The notes under the pieces: generated by a model
What the model was told of the DNA's origin: nothing
What the model saw: the letters and a program-made list of their open reading frames with translations, nothing else
Databases searched by the model: none
Part shown: piece after piece, positions 8,222 to 16,910 of the stretch
Layout of the letters: every line of letters begins with the position of its first letter
Position numbering within the stretch: position 1 is the stretch's first letter
Program-made: the position numbers and the translations under genes
Assembly: GCA_004151065.3 (NCBI GenBank)
Contig: NWUY0300068767.1
Location: 1-20,046, forward strand
Direction of reading: 5' to 3'
Source of the DNA: Larix sibirica
Taxonomy: Eukaryota > Streptophyta > Pinopsida > Pinales > Pinaceae
DNA length: 20,046 nucleotides

Positions 8222-9240
8222 TCATATTTTCGAAATTAAAATAAATAAATTTGTTTTGCCTTTTATTGGAGCTGAACACCATGACGTCGGCCTCGGTCTT
8301 CCGCGCCCAGGACACGATGGTGTGTTGGCGTCAGCATTCACGTCCTGGCTGTCTTGCGGAGGTTTGTTGCACCTCGTTCTTGGAGTTGGGCCTACAGTGA
8401 CCCTGTGGCTATTTGCATGCATCTCCTTGCTAGTGTTGTCTTCATGCTACCACGACTCTTCATGCATATCTTTAATCGTGTTTTCTTCCTGCTTCCACGA
8501 CTCTCCCCATTTCACATATAAATTGAAGGCAATGTCCCAAAATATTTGCTAAGGAGGATCTCTTTCGCTTCTTATAGGCCCATGATATAGTCAGGAAATC
8601 CTAGAGGATATGGAAAAACTACAGCAAACGACGAGGTTTCATGTTCGAGTATATGCCTGCATTCCCAATCCCACCATACTAGAGAAATGTCTTTTGACAT
8701 ACCTCCATTGATAAACATATAAACCAATATTCAAGGAATGCCCTCCATTGCAAGTGTCTCAGGAGCTAGATTTTGGTAAGAGCCCAACTTTTCTCCTAAT
8801 GCTTTGAGCACTTTGTCATTATAAAGGTCAAGCGACAAGCCTAACAACATACCCATAAGAAGTGAATGTACGTGATAGCCCATTCAAAATTAAAGTTCTT
8901 TAATCATGGTAGCAAAACCATTGCTGAAAATTCAAAAAGCCATCGAGTGATAACCTCTTTGAAGAGGAGAAATGTTTACCTTTCCTTTTGCTACATTCGT
9001 CCTGGAGGATCCGATACAAGATGCCATTCTTGAGAATGGTGACTTCTTTCTACTAAAATAATCAATCAATGCCTTATGATGGAGTTCATTGGATCCATCT
9101 ATCATCTACTGAGACTGGAGAGGGAATCTTAAATAATTTGAGGAAGGAATGCATCTCTTCCTTTTGTTAGCACCTTCTTCCTGAAATCCTAGTCGCTTTG
9201 ATCACCCCTTGCCCTCTTCTTTTTCATCGATTATTTTTCA
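8222..9240 (-). pseudogene. LINE ORF1 relic: DUF4283, zinc knuckle, linker
   Basis: On the - strand, from high to low coordinates, there are remnants of a DUF4283 N-terminal part (HHKALIDYF ... KGKVNISPLQRGYHSMAF), then LSLDLYNDKVLKALGEKLGS and ETLAMEGIP (about 8735-8850), ISLVWWDWECRHILEHE (about 8640-8700), a weak zinc-knuckle trace (GHCLQFIC near 8535), and a hydrophilic linker ending GRGRPRPTSWCS (8222-8422). This is the plant LINE ORF1 layout, an RNA-binding chaperone-like protein. Stops and frame changes are frequent, and part of the DUF4283 core between LLMGM and LLGLSLDLY seems deleted. The linker is more GC-rich than its surroundings and holds an approximate 15-residue duplication. 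The upstream end, near 9240, is uncertain. Confidence 0.68.
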
Positions 9241-9462
9241 AGACTTCATTGTAGTCATCTTGCTATTGTTTCGAGAGTGCATAGGCCTCCACAAGGCGAA
9301 ACACAATATATTTATTCTATAGAGATCTATTGCAAGATCACCCCTACCCACTTTGGATTTGAACCTATAATCTCCTAGGAAAAAATACATATTGTTAAGA
9401 GCTAAACCTACTCAAACTCTACATAACTCATAATCACTTATACTAACTCTCTAACCATTATG

Positions 9463-9470
9463 TATAAATA
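9463..9470 (+). promoter_or_regulatory. Possible TATA box of the PPR gene
   Basis: TATAAATA lies 154 bp upstream of the PPR start codon, in a stretch without recognisable transposon sequence (about 9241-9616). A start site near 9495 would give a leader of roughly 120 nt. The AT-rich context makes chance matches likely. Confidence 0.3.
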
Positions 9471-9518
9471 AGAATAAGAATAATTATGTATACATAAGAA
9501 TAACAATACATTTAAGGA

Positions 9519-9601
9519 ATGGCGAGTGGCCACCATGGCAAATGGGAAGGAATTTAGTGCTCACATTAACACTGAAACACGAAGATAGTACGCTCCCCTA
9601 A
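9519..9601 (+). promoter_or_regulatory. Cluster of upstream ORFs in the PPR leader
   Basis: Three short ORFs precede the main start: 9519-9557 (12 codons plus stop), 9535-9588 (17 codons plus stop) and 9542-9601 (19 codons plus stop). The ATG at 9535 sits in GCCACCATGG, an ideal initiation context. A further ATG at 9601, in another frame, runs into the main ORF. If transcription starts at the proposed TATA box, these could lower translation of the PPR protein. Confidence 0.45.
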
Positions 9602-9616
9602 TGAAGTTAACGTGTC

Positions 9617-11863
9617 ATGGGTTTGCGCGTATATGGATTCAACTGCGATTCCGGTTCCTCTCTCGTGTTACAACTGTGTACCAAAGCCAAAACAGTCGCA
9701 GAAGCTAAGCAAGTCCATGCCCACATGCTTATCACTGGAATTCACCAAATCCCATCTGTTGAAGCTAAGCTCCTTAACTTGTACGTTAAATGCGGCAGTT
9801 TACCCGACGCACGATTGGCGTTTGACAACATTACAAAGGGAGACGTTTTTCCATGGAATGTGATGATAGGAGGATATGTCAAGCATGGAGAATGCAGGGA
9901 AGCGCTTGAACTTTATCACCGATTGCAAAAGGTTGGTATTATTATTCCTGATAAATATACTTATTCGTCTGTTCTTAATGCATGTGCTAGATTGGCATCC
10001 TTACCACAGGGAAAATTGATATATGATGAGATAATTTCAAAGGGTTGCGAGATGGATATTATTGTAGAGAATGCACTTATAAACATGTTTATGAAATGTG
10101 GGAGCATAGAGGATGCACGCCAAGTGTTTGACAAAATGTGCCAACGAAATCTAGTCTCGTGGACTGCAATGGTGTCAGGTTATGCCCAGGGTGGGTTTGC
10201 CAATGAGGCCTTGAGGATGTTTTACGAGATGCAGTGGGCAGATGTGAAGCCCAACTATGTTACTGTTGCCAGTGTCCTCCCGGCCTATGCAGGGTTATCA
10301 GATCTGCAACAGGGAAAGGGGATTCATGGGTATATAATTAGAAGGGGATTGGACTTGGATGTTGTTGTGGGGAATGCCCTTATAGATATGTATGCAAAAT
10401 GTGGAAATATTGGAAGTGCCCAGAAAGTGTTTGACAAAATGTTGCAAAGAGATGTGGTTTCATGGAATGCTGTGATTGCTGGATATGCTCAAAAGGGAAG
10501 ATTTGATGAATGTATAAAGCTCTTTAGGCAAATGCAATGCGCTGGCTTAAAGATTGATGTCATAACATGGAATACTTTGATTACAGCTTATGCGCAAAAC
10601 GGTTATGGTGATCAGGCACTAGAACTTTTTCAACAAATGCAGCTGAGGGGGGTGAAGCCAAATTCCATCACAATTGCAAGCGTTCTTTCTGCTTGTGCTG
10701 CTGTGTCTGCACTGCAAGAGGGCAAGAGGATTCATGATTTGGTAAACATAAATGAGTTTAAATCAGATATTTGTGTGGGAAATGCTCTAATAGACATGTA
10801 TGCGAAATGTAGATGTCTCCAGGATGCGCGGCGTGTGTTTGATAACATGTCTGAAAAGTCTGTGGTCACATGGACTGCTATGATTTCAGGTTATGTGCTG
10901 AATAGGCAGCCTTGTCAGGCAAGAAAACTATTTCTTCAGATGAAAGTAGGAGGCATAAAGCCTAATGCTATTACTTGGAATGCATTGATTGGAGGATATA
11001 TGCAAACTGGTCATTGCAGTGAGGCTTTGAAATACTTTCAACAAATGCAACTGGCAGGTGTGAAACCCACTTCCGCCAGTGTTGTGAGTATATTGTCGGC
11101 ATGTGCTCAGTTAACAGCTCTGCAACATGGTAAAGAGATCCATGGCTATGTAGTTAAGAGTGGAATTGAATGCGATGCCTTTGTGGATAATACTCTTATA
11201 GACATGTATACAAAATGTGGAAACATAGAGGATGCGGGTAAAGTGTTTGACAACATGCATCAAAGGACAACAGTCTCATGGACTGCAATGATTGCCGGAT
11301 ACGGCATGTATGGGCAGGCTGAGAAGGCTCTAACACTCTTCAACCAAATGCGTGAGGAAGACACAAAGCCAAATGACATCACTTTCATCTGTGTACTATC
11401 AGCTTGCAGTCATGCTGGCCTGGTGAAGGAAGGTTTGCAATATTTTAATGTCATGAATGAAGATTACCACATTGCACCGTCAATGAAGCATTATGCCTGC
11501 ATTGTTGACCTTCTTGGCCGTGCTGGCCAACTGTATGAGGCAGAAAAGATTATTAATAGCATGCCTTTTGAACCCAATGCCATTGTTTGGGGTGCCCTGC
11601 TCAGCGCATGTAGAATCCATTGTAATACAGAGCTTGCAGAAAGAGTGGCAGAATGTCTTCTTGAGTTACAGCCTGGAAATGCTGGTAACTATGTGCTTCT
11701 GTCAAACATCTATGCAGCAGCTGGCAGCTGGGGTGATGCAATGAGGGTGAGAAAGTTAATGGATGATAGAGGGTTAAAGAAGAGACCAGGATTCAGCTGG
11801 ATAGAAACCAAGAACAGTGTGGTTCCATTCTTTATAGAAGACACCATATTCAAGAATGAATGA
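9617..11863 (+). CDS. PLS-class pentatricopeptide repeat protein, E type
   Basis: This is an intronless 748-residue protein. PPR proteins bind organellar RNA in a sequence-specific way; PLS-class members mostly guide C-to-U editing. The start is fixed by an in-frame TAA at 9608-9610 and an ATG with G at -3 and +4. Motifs: an L-like lead (17-45), S 46-76, P 77-112, L 113-147, S 148-178, P 179-213, L 214-248, S 249-279, P 280-314, a second P 315-349, L 350-384, S 385-415, P 416-450, a second P 451-485, L 486-520, S 521-551, P2 552-586, L2 and S2 587-653, E1 about 654-688, E2 about 689-725. It stops within the E+ segment (SWIETKNSVVPFFIED) with no DYW domain in frame. The N-terminus before the first motif is short, with no obvious transit peptide. 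Decayed DYW sequence follows the stop. The gene is much better preserved than its surroundings. Confidence 0.95.
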   Translation: MGLRVYGFNCDSGSSLVLQLCTKAKTVAEAKQVHAHMLITGIHQIPSVEAKLLNLYVKCGSLPDARLAFDNITKGDVFPWNVMIGGYVKHGECREALELYHRLQKVGIIIPDKYTYSSVLNACARLASLPQGKLIYDEIISKGCEMDIIVENALINMFMKCGSIEDARQVFDKMCQRNLVSWTAMVSGYAQGGFANEALRMFYEMQWADVKPNYVTVASVLPAYAGLSDLQQGKGIHGYIIRRGLDLDVVVGNALIDMYAKCGNIGSAQKVFDKMLQRDVVSWNAVIAGYAQKGRFDECIKLFRQMQCAGLKIDVITWNTLITAYAQNGYGDQALELFQQMQLRGVKPNSITIASVLSACAAVSALQEGKRIHDLVNINEFKSDICVGNALIDMYAKCRCLQDARRVFDNMSEKSVVTWTAMISGYVLNRQPCQARKLFLQMKVGGIKPNAITWNALIGGYMQTGHCSEALKYFQQMQLAGVKPTSASVVSILSACAQLTALQHGKEIHGYVVKSGIECDAFVDNTLIDMYTKCGNIEDAGKVFDNMHQRTTVSWTAMIAGYGMYGQAEKALTLFNQMREEDTKPNDITFICVLSACSHAGLVKEGLQYFNVMNEDYHIAPSMKHYACIVDLLGRAGQLYEAEKIINSMPFEPNAIVWGALLSACRIHCNTELAERVAECLLELQPGNAGNYVLLSNIYAAAGSWGDAMRVRKLMDDRGLKKRPGFSWIETKNSVVPFFIEDTIFKNE

Positions 11864-12195
11864 AATCTTCAGAGCAATGGCCAGTTAAGCCAGGCAGATG
11901 GAGACAGGGTATGTTCTCAACACATTTTTATTCTTCATGATATTGAGAAGGTTAAAAGGAATACCATTCTTTCTAGCCACAGTGAGATGCTGCCTCAGAC
12001 CTTAATAACAGAATAGCTTAAGGCTGTGACGATAAATTTGTTAGAACACACATCCAGATGACCAATTGGCAATTGACTTTGCAAGTTTAAGAGATTATCA
12101 AGGTCCCTGAGGTTGTTGGGTAAAAGATTATTGTGAGTGATGTCATCCACTTCCATGGATAGGGTCTGCTTATATGCTGTTTACCAGCTAATGTT
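11864..12195 (+). pseudogene. Vestigial E+/DYW deaminase region after the PPR stop
   Basis: In the same frame as the PPR gene, beyond its TGA, the sequence reads FILHDIEKVKR (about 11924-11956) and SSHSEML (HSE at 11978-11986), matching the E+/DYW entry (F-x-LHD-V-E) and the deaminase H-x-E motif. After a frame change, VVG*KIIVSDVIHFH (12112-12156) matches the late DYW block V-G-R-E-I-I-V-R-D-x-x-R-F-H. The spacing from HSE to this block is close to the usual one (143 nt here against about 132). The C-x2-C-H zinc motif and the terminal Asp-Tyr-Trp are not readable, though the end would fall near 12190. Stops and indels make it non-coding. Confidence 0.72.
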
Positions 12196-12957
12196 ATAGC
12201 TGAAAACAGCTGAAGTTTTAACAGCTACATGTTTGCCTACATTATCTGGAGGCCATGGTTGCGATTAAAGAAGCCCTGAAAGAACTGGTATATGTTGGCT
12301 TCTGTGGGATGGCAACTCAATCTCAAAAGTACCATACACCAACTCTTTTTCTACATCTACAACTAATTTCTGAGGGACCAGAAATGCAGATCAACTAAAC
12401 AATTTTTCTTGTTACTACTGATTATTGGGAAATAGAAGATAATTAATGCTAGATACACTCCAGATGTATAAGTTTATCCTGGCTCAAAGGTAATGCCAAA
12501 GTGAAAAAGAGAATGAAAGGGTAAAACAACAAAGAAAGAAAATATTATTATATTTTTGCCTAACATATCAGAGACTGATAATTATTCATCATCAACACCT
12601 GGGAATCTTGCCTTAACTACCTGAGTCGATTCAGCAAATGATTTCTACAAATGTACAATTTTACTCTCAAGGTAATAATTGTTTTGTGGACCATGCCACA
12701 AGACAAGCATTTGTCATGAACATCTGAGCTTGGAATTGTAGGATTTACACTGGCTTCATATTGATCCATTCAAACATCCAAAAGTGGTAGTGAGAGACTC
12801 CTCATAGTGCCTTCATGTGAACTTTTCCGTCATTGAGGCCCAATTTTGCATCTGTTCAAATTGATAAATAAATTGATTGAACTTCTCGTTGGGCCTGCAT
12901 GAACAATGATACTTTAGCATCAAGGAGAACAGTGCCTTGTGCAGCCTAGACTGATTC
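12196..12957. other. Unassigned region downstream of the PPR gene
   Basis: No gene or repeat was recognised. An AATAAA lies at 12867-12872, but it is about 1 kb past the stop codon and cannot be tied to the gene. The region probably holds the 3' UTR or 3' flank of the PPR gene. Confidence 0.5.
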
Positions 12958-13266
12958 CCATGCCGAGATAATTAAAGGCCATACTTCGTCATCCATGTTT
13001 GTCTCTCTCTCACACACACAAAAAATAATTTTTATGATTGTATTATATAAAAATGATGTCGCTAAGCCTGCAGCTGAGAGATACTAAGATTCAAAATTGT
13101 CCTCAGAGATGTGGAGATAATCCTCTTGTCAATGAACAATGGAAAGTGATGCCATCGCCTTTCATTAAATTTTCTACTATTTTCTTGCTAACAAGCATAA
13201 ATTCTTACAAATTGCTTACATAACACAAGACAAAATATTTCCATACCGAGATAATTAAAGGCCATG

Positions 13267-13285
13267 CTTCATCATGCATATTTGT
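13267..13285 (+). repeat. Target-site duplication of the SINE, left copy
   Basis: CTTCATCATGCATATTTGT is identical to 13562-13580 on the far side of the SINE. The last T could also belong to the T-run. Confidence 0.9.
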
Positions 13286-13561
13286 TTTTTTTTGTTCGAT
13301 TACCCGTCACTCGGGGCTGGTAGCAATGAACTATTGGTTAAGAACCGCAACCTAGGGGCATCTAAGTTGTCATATTCACCCGGGGATTGTACCCGGCCTG
13401 GGCCACACCAACCCTTGTGATGGTTGGNGGCCACACCAACCCTTGTGATGGGTTGGATTTTGGGTGTCTCCTCCCAACTAGCTCACCCCTAAGGGGAATT
13501 GAACTCGGGTCGGCCTGTTGACGAGACCCACACCTTAACCGAATGAGCTAGCGAGAATTGA
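13286..13561 (-). mobile_element. tRNA-derived SINE
   Basis: On the - strand a tRNA-like head carries a pol III A box, TAGCTCATTCGG (13539-13550), and a B box, GAGTTCAATTCC (13495-13506), spaced as in tRNAs. The element ends in eight A on the - strand (T8 at 13286-13293) and is flanked by a perfect 19-bp direct repeat, the hallmarks of LINE-driven SINE insertion. It interrupts unit B of the tandem duplication. About 27 bp of the body is repeated around an N at 13428, so the true length is probably nearer 248 bp. The family was not named. Confidence 0.9.
13401..13456. other. Assembly join: repeated 27-nt block around a single N
   Basis: GGCCACACCAACCCTTGTGA plus TGGTTGG ends at 13427, an N follows at 13428, then the same block restarts at 13429 with TGGGTTGG. 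A single N between identical ends looks like unresolved contig overlap, not biology. Confidence 0.8.
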
Positions 13562-13580
13562 CTTCATCATGCATATTTGT
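13562..13580 (+). repeat. Target-site duplication of the SINE, right copy
   Basis: This is identical over 19 bp to 13267-13285. Unit A of the tandem duplication has a related single-copy sequence here (CTTCGTCATCCATGTTTGT), which confirms the empty site. Confidence 0.9.
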
Positions 13581-13844
13581 CATTCTATATATATATATAT
13601 ATATAACAAGAATGGTTATGAATGTATTATATAAAAGAGGTTGTGGCTAAGCCTGCAGCTGAGAGATACACTAAGATTCAAAATTGTCCTTGGAGACGTG
13701 GAGATAATCCTCTTGTCAATAAACAAAGGAAAATGATACCATCGTGTTTCCTTACATTTACATTTTCTACTGCTTTCTTGCTTACAAGCGTACATTATTA
13801 CAAAAATTGCTTGCATAACACAATACAAAAAATAACATGTTTAC

Positions 13845-15499
13845 TTAACTGGGTATGTGAATTCCCCCACCCTCAGAAACATGACTTCCAGGGTTAATTG
13901 ATGACCCATGAAAATATATGATTTTGCCTCCTTTTCTCCTTTTGAAAGGAGGGAAGGAACCTTTCTTCAGGGCGTCGGCAAAGGAGAGTGATTGAGAAGT
14001 TTCAAATGGACCCACTTGCTTGATTTGATCTGTGGAAGGTTGTATTGTATGTAGTACTTCAGGAGAATTTGGTTCCCCTGCTTCTTCCTCTTCTAACTCT
14101 ACGACCTCTTTGTTCTCCTCTGATTCCTCTAGATCATTTGCTTCTTCCTTTTCTTCCCCCTCTTCCTTGTCTATTCCCTCCAATTCCAAGTAGATTTCCT
14201 TGCTTGCCTCCATTGAGGTATTTTCATGTCCCTAACTTATTTCTTGAATTGCATCTTTTGCCAGACCTTTGATGTTGTGTTCACATGATCCACTAGGGTT
14301 ACCGATCCATCTTTAGGTTCCGAAGTGATCATTGGCATGGTTCTGTATCTATGCTACCCTAATCTATTTCCTCTAAAACTTTGAGGGCCTCGAATTTGTA
14401 GTTGCTCACTATGGGTGGATTCTTTTTAGTATTCTCTAGTCATTGTGACCCCCTGGGTAGCTACTTTCTTCGCTTGTTAGGAACTGGCTTGAAAGGGTTA
14501 TGTTCTTAATTACTAGAAGGGTTTATTTCTAGTTTAAAGGAGCCTTGGTTTCTTGGGTTTTCAGACAATTCTTGGCAAAGTGTTTGTATTCATGACAAAA
14601 ATTACATTTAAAAGAAATTTGCTCATAATCTAAAGCTTGAAGATGACTCCATTCACCCATATTAATTTGGATTGCCATCGGAAGGCCCTTCTCCAAATTC
14701 ACCTCCACATATTTTGGCACAAGAGTATAGATTGCCCTTTGGTTCTACTCTGTCAATGAAATGCCCCAACTTGTTACCTATATCTCTGAGAGTATTTGCA
14801 TCCCTTATTGGAAGGTGAGGCAGTCTAACCCACATAGGGGTCACTGCTATCTCATCTTCAAGATTGAAATCAAGAGACCACCATGTTAGGAATAGACCCC
14901 TAGATCCCATGAAGTATTGTCCAAATTGGAAAATCAGATCACGATCTTCCTTCTAGTGAAATAGAAAAGTAAAGAAACTTGTTTTTGAGGTGAATAGAAA
15001 TACCTATCCTTGGAGCTTGGAGGCCCATTGATCTCCTACCCATGCTTCTATGTTTCTTGCACTAGGCCATATACCTGTAAACTTTCCCACTAGAGCACAC
15101 TCAAAGAGAATGAGGGTTCTTTTCCTTGGAGCTGGAGTCAGAAGATCAATTTGAAAGACCGCATCCATCTTTTTGACAAAACAATTTTGTAGAGAACGAG
15201 TTCCTTTGGTTGGCCTCAAGGCTCTAACCAGTGTTTTGATACCTTCCACCTCTGCATTTGAATCCTCTACTATTACCACCGACCCTAGATCCGCTATGAA
15301 TGGCTCAGCCTTGGGCAGTGCCAGAAGCCTCACGTGGATAGGCTCTAGCGAGGATGCAGGTCTTAAATAGGCAAATCAACACAAGTGGATGGAGGCTAGG
15401 GAGTAAACACTAGCCGTGGGAGAATACACAAGTCATTGGCTCCATTATAAGTTTCGAATCATACGTTGATGGTTTAACTCGAATATCCATATTTGTCAT
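13845..15499 (-). pseudogene. LINE ORF1 relic: DUF4283, CCHC knuckle, acidic linker
   Basis: Read on the - strand, a possible start (MTNMDIRVKPS, 15499) is followed by ECALVGKFTGIWPSARNIEAW (about 15010-15085), WWSLDFNLEDEIAVTPMWVRLPHLP and RDANTLRDIGNKLGHFID (DUF4283 core, 14760-14890). After a one-base shift near 14712 come VEVNLEKGLPMAIQIN and the knuckle CNFCHEYKHFAKNC (C-x2-C-x4-H-x4-C, about 14548-14590). Then, after a decayed stretch, a strongly acidic segment (runs of Glu, 14085-14213) and a basic patch KRRKGGK lead to TAA at 13845-13847. This is the complete ORF1 layout of a plant LINE, an RNA-binding partner of ORF2. No ORF2 follows; the tandem duplication begins about 12 bp later. 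Confidence 0.82.
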
Positions 15500-15658
15500 T
15501 ATATTACCAACCATCTACTGCTGATTTGTTCTTTAATTGTTGGTTTGTGCCTCCTATTATCCTCGTTGCTCAGGCTACTATCTTCATATGATGTATCGTG
15601 GGAAACCAACTGTCCTCCCACTATATCCACCTATGAATCCCTGCATTGAAATCCCTCA
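15500..15658. other. Spacer between two same-strand LINE relics
   Basis: It lies between the ORF2 stop of one LINE (15659-15661) and the possible ORF1 start of the next (15499), both on the - strand. No oligo-A/T tail or target-site duplication was seen in it. Confidence 0.4.
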
Positions 15659-16910
15659 TTAACCCTCCGTCAGCGGGTGCAAAGTGTCATTAGGATGGTT
15701 AGTGCGTGGGTTGTACAACCTGCTTGTGTTATTTTTGTCCATGTTCGCAGGTTGTTTACAATCTTTGCTCAATGGATGATGTTGGAAGTCCACTTCGGAG
15801 ATGTCGACCTCACCCTCCTATTTATTGACACCTGCATTTGCCAGCATGTCCACCAGCTGATTGCCTTGTCTTCTGACGTGTGAGGGAATAAGAACATGAA
15901 TTCTGGGTATTAGAATGGCTAATTCCTCTAGTCCATAGATGAGGTGCCAGCTCATGGATAATTTGTTAGCCTTAGAGCCATGTAGTATTTTTCGAATGGC
16001 ATGTATGAGGATTTGGGAATCCCCCTCGATGACTATCTTATTGAGTTCAAGCCTAAGAGCTAATTAAACTCCTAAAAGCAAAGCCTAGAGTTCAACAATA
16101 TTGTTTGAGTTAGTTTCATTTTTGAATATCCTTATGTTATGCTCTTTCCAAGCTTCTCAAATGAGGAATCCTGGTAGTAGTTGCCATATTCTATTAAGGA
16201 TGTTGTTGTTGAAAGGATCTTGGCGCCACTTTACCAGGGTTATAGAGTCTCTATCCATGTCCGAATAGCAAAAGAGGGTTGTTGATTTGTCCCAAAATCT
16301 TGCAGTATAACAACAATTGTTTAGAAGATGATTCATATCTTCCCCCTGAGTTTTGCAAAGGTAGCATTGTGAGGGTCCTTCAAAGCCTCTTCTTTGGAGC
16401 TTATCCTAGGTAAGAATTTTGTTGTGGATGACTAGCTAAAGAAAAGTGGATATTTTAGGCCATAGCTTTGAAGTCCAGATTCTTTTCCGGATCGTTTCCT
16501 TCGGCAAATTACCATGCCCCGCAGCTAGATGATATGCTTCTTTGACATTGAAAGTTCTTGTCGACTTGTAGCCTCATCTTAGTTGGTCATTACCCTATTT
16601 GCATTTCATTTTTCTAGATTTTAGATCATTCCAGAGTATCTCCCTAATTAGTTCCATTGATTGGGGAATCCAGAATTATCTATTTAGCCATTGTCTCCAT
16701 TCTTCATTATCTTCTTCCAACTTCCAATAAGATTTTATTATTTACTTGTCCTGAATATTTTGATGGTCTCTAAGTTGGGCTGAGTCTTAATGATTGCTTA
16801 GAGGGGGGGAGTTGCTGTCAAGCATCAGCCCAAAAGAGCACGTTATTTCCTTCTCTAATTTCCCAGAAACTATGGTTTCTTTTCAGAGTTCTTTGTGCCC
16901 AAGTTGAGTT
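15659..16910 (-). pseudogene. LINE zf-RVT and shortened RNase H
   Basis: After a poorly conserved stretch (about 16450-16900) the - strand reads VIHNKILTQDKLQRRGF, QCYLCKTQGEDMNHLLNNC (C-x2-C ... H-x4-C, about 16315-16371), then EAWKEHNIRIFKNE followed at once by TNSNNIVEL*ALLLGV*LAL, KIVIEGDSQILIHAI and GNQLVDMLANAGV (about 15850-16130). The RNase H Glu, the GDS Asp and the late Asp are kept, but the first strand with its Asp-Gly-Ala motif is absent, as if deleted between IFKNE and TNSNN. Stops occur inside the helix after NNIVEL. A tail of about 50 residues ends at TAA 15659-15661. Confidence 0.84.

Larger units (their letters stand above)
12958..13833 (+). repeat. Tandem duplication of a ~283-bp unit, second copy split by a SINE
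   Basis: Unit A (12958-13240) and unit B (13241-13285 plus about 13581-13833) share CCAT(G/A)CCGAGATAATTAAA at the start, AAGCCTGCAGCTGAGAGATA in the middle, then GGAGATAATCCTCTTGTCAAT and CATAACACAA near the end. Differences are scattered substitutions and small indels, including different microsatellites at the same place: CT/CA at about 13003-13020 in A and (TA)n at about 13587-13606 in B. Both units keep a TATTATATAAAA stretch. The unit's identity is unknown. Confidence 0.85.

Noticed and set aside
8256-8552. 98-codon + strand ORF with hydrophobic stretches, possibly a small membrane protein
   Set aside because: The opposite strand carries a LINE ORF1 linker contiguous with DUF4283 remnants; the + strand frame is most likely its shadow.
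9612-9863. 83-codon + strand ORF overlapping the start of the PPR gene
   Set aside because: It begins with a non-ATG codon and is out of frame with the PPR motifs, which begin almost at the start of the 748-codon frame.
13495-13550. A functional tRNA gene
   Set aside because: A and B boxes are present, but there is no full cloverleaf or 3' end; the A-tail and target-site duplication mark a SINE.
13616-13828. 70-codon - strand ORF in the tandem unit
   Set aside because: The equivalent frame is not kept in the other copy of the duplication, so it is unlikely to encode protein.
14045-14272. + strand ORF rich in Leu and Pro resembling a membrane or proline-rich protein
   Set aside because: It is the complement of the Glu-rich acidic linker of LINE ORF1, which explains the composition.
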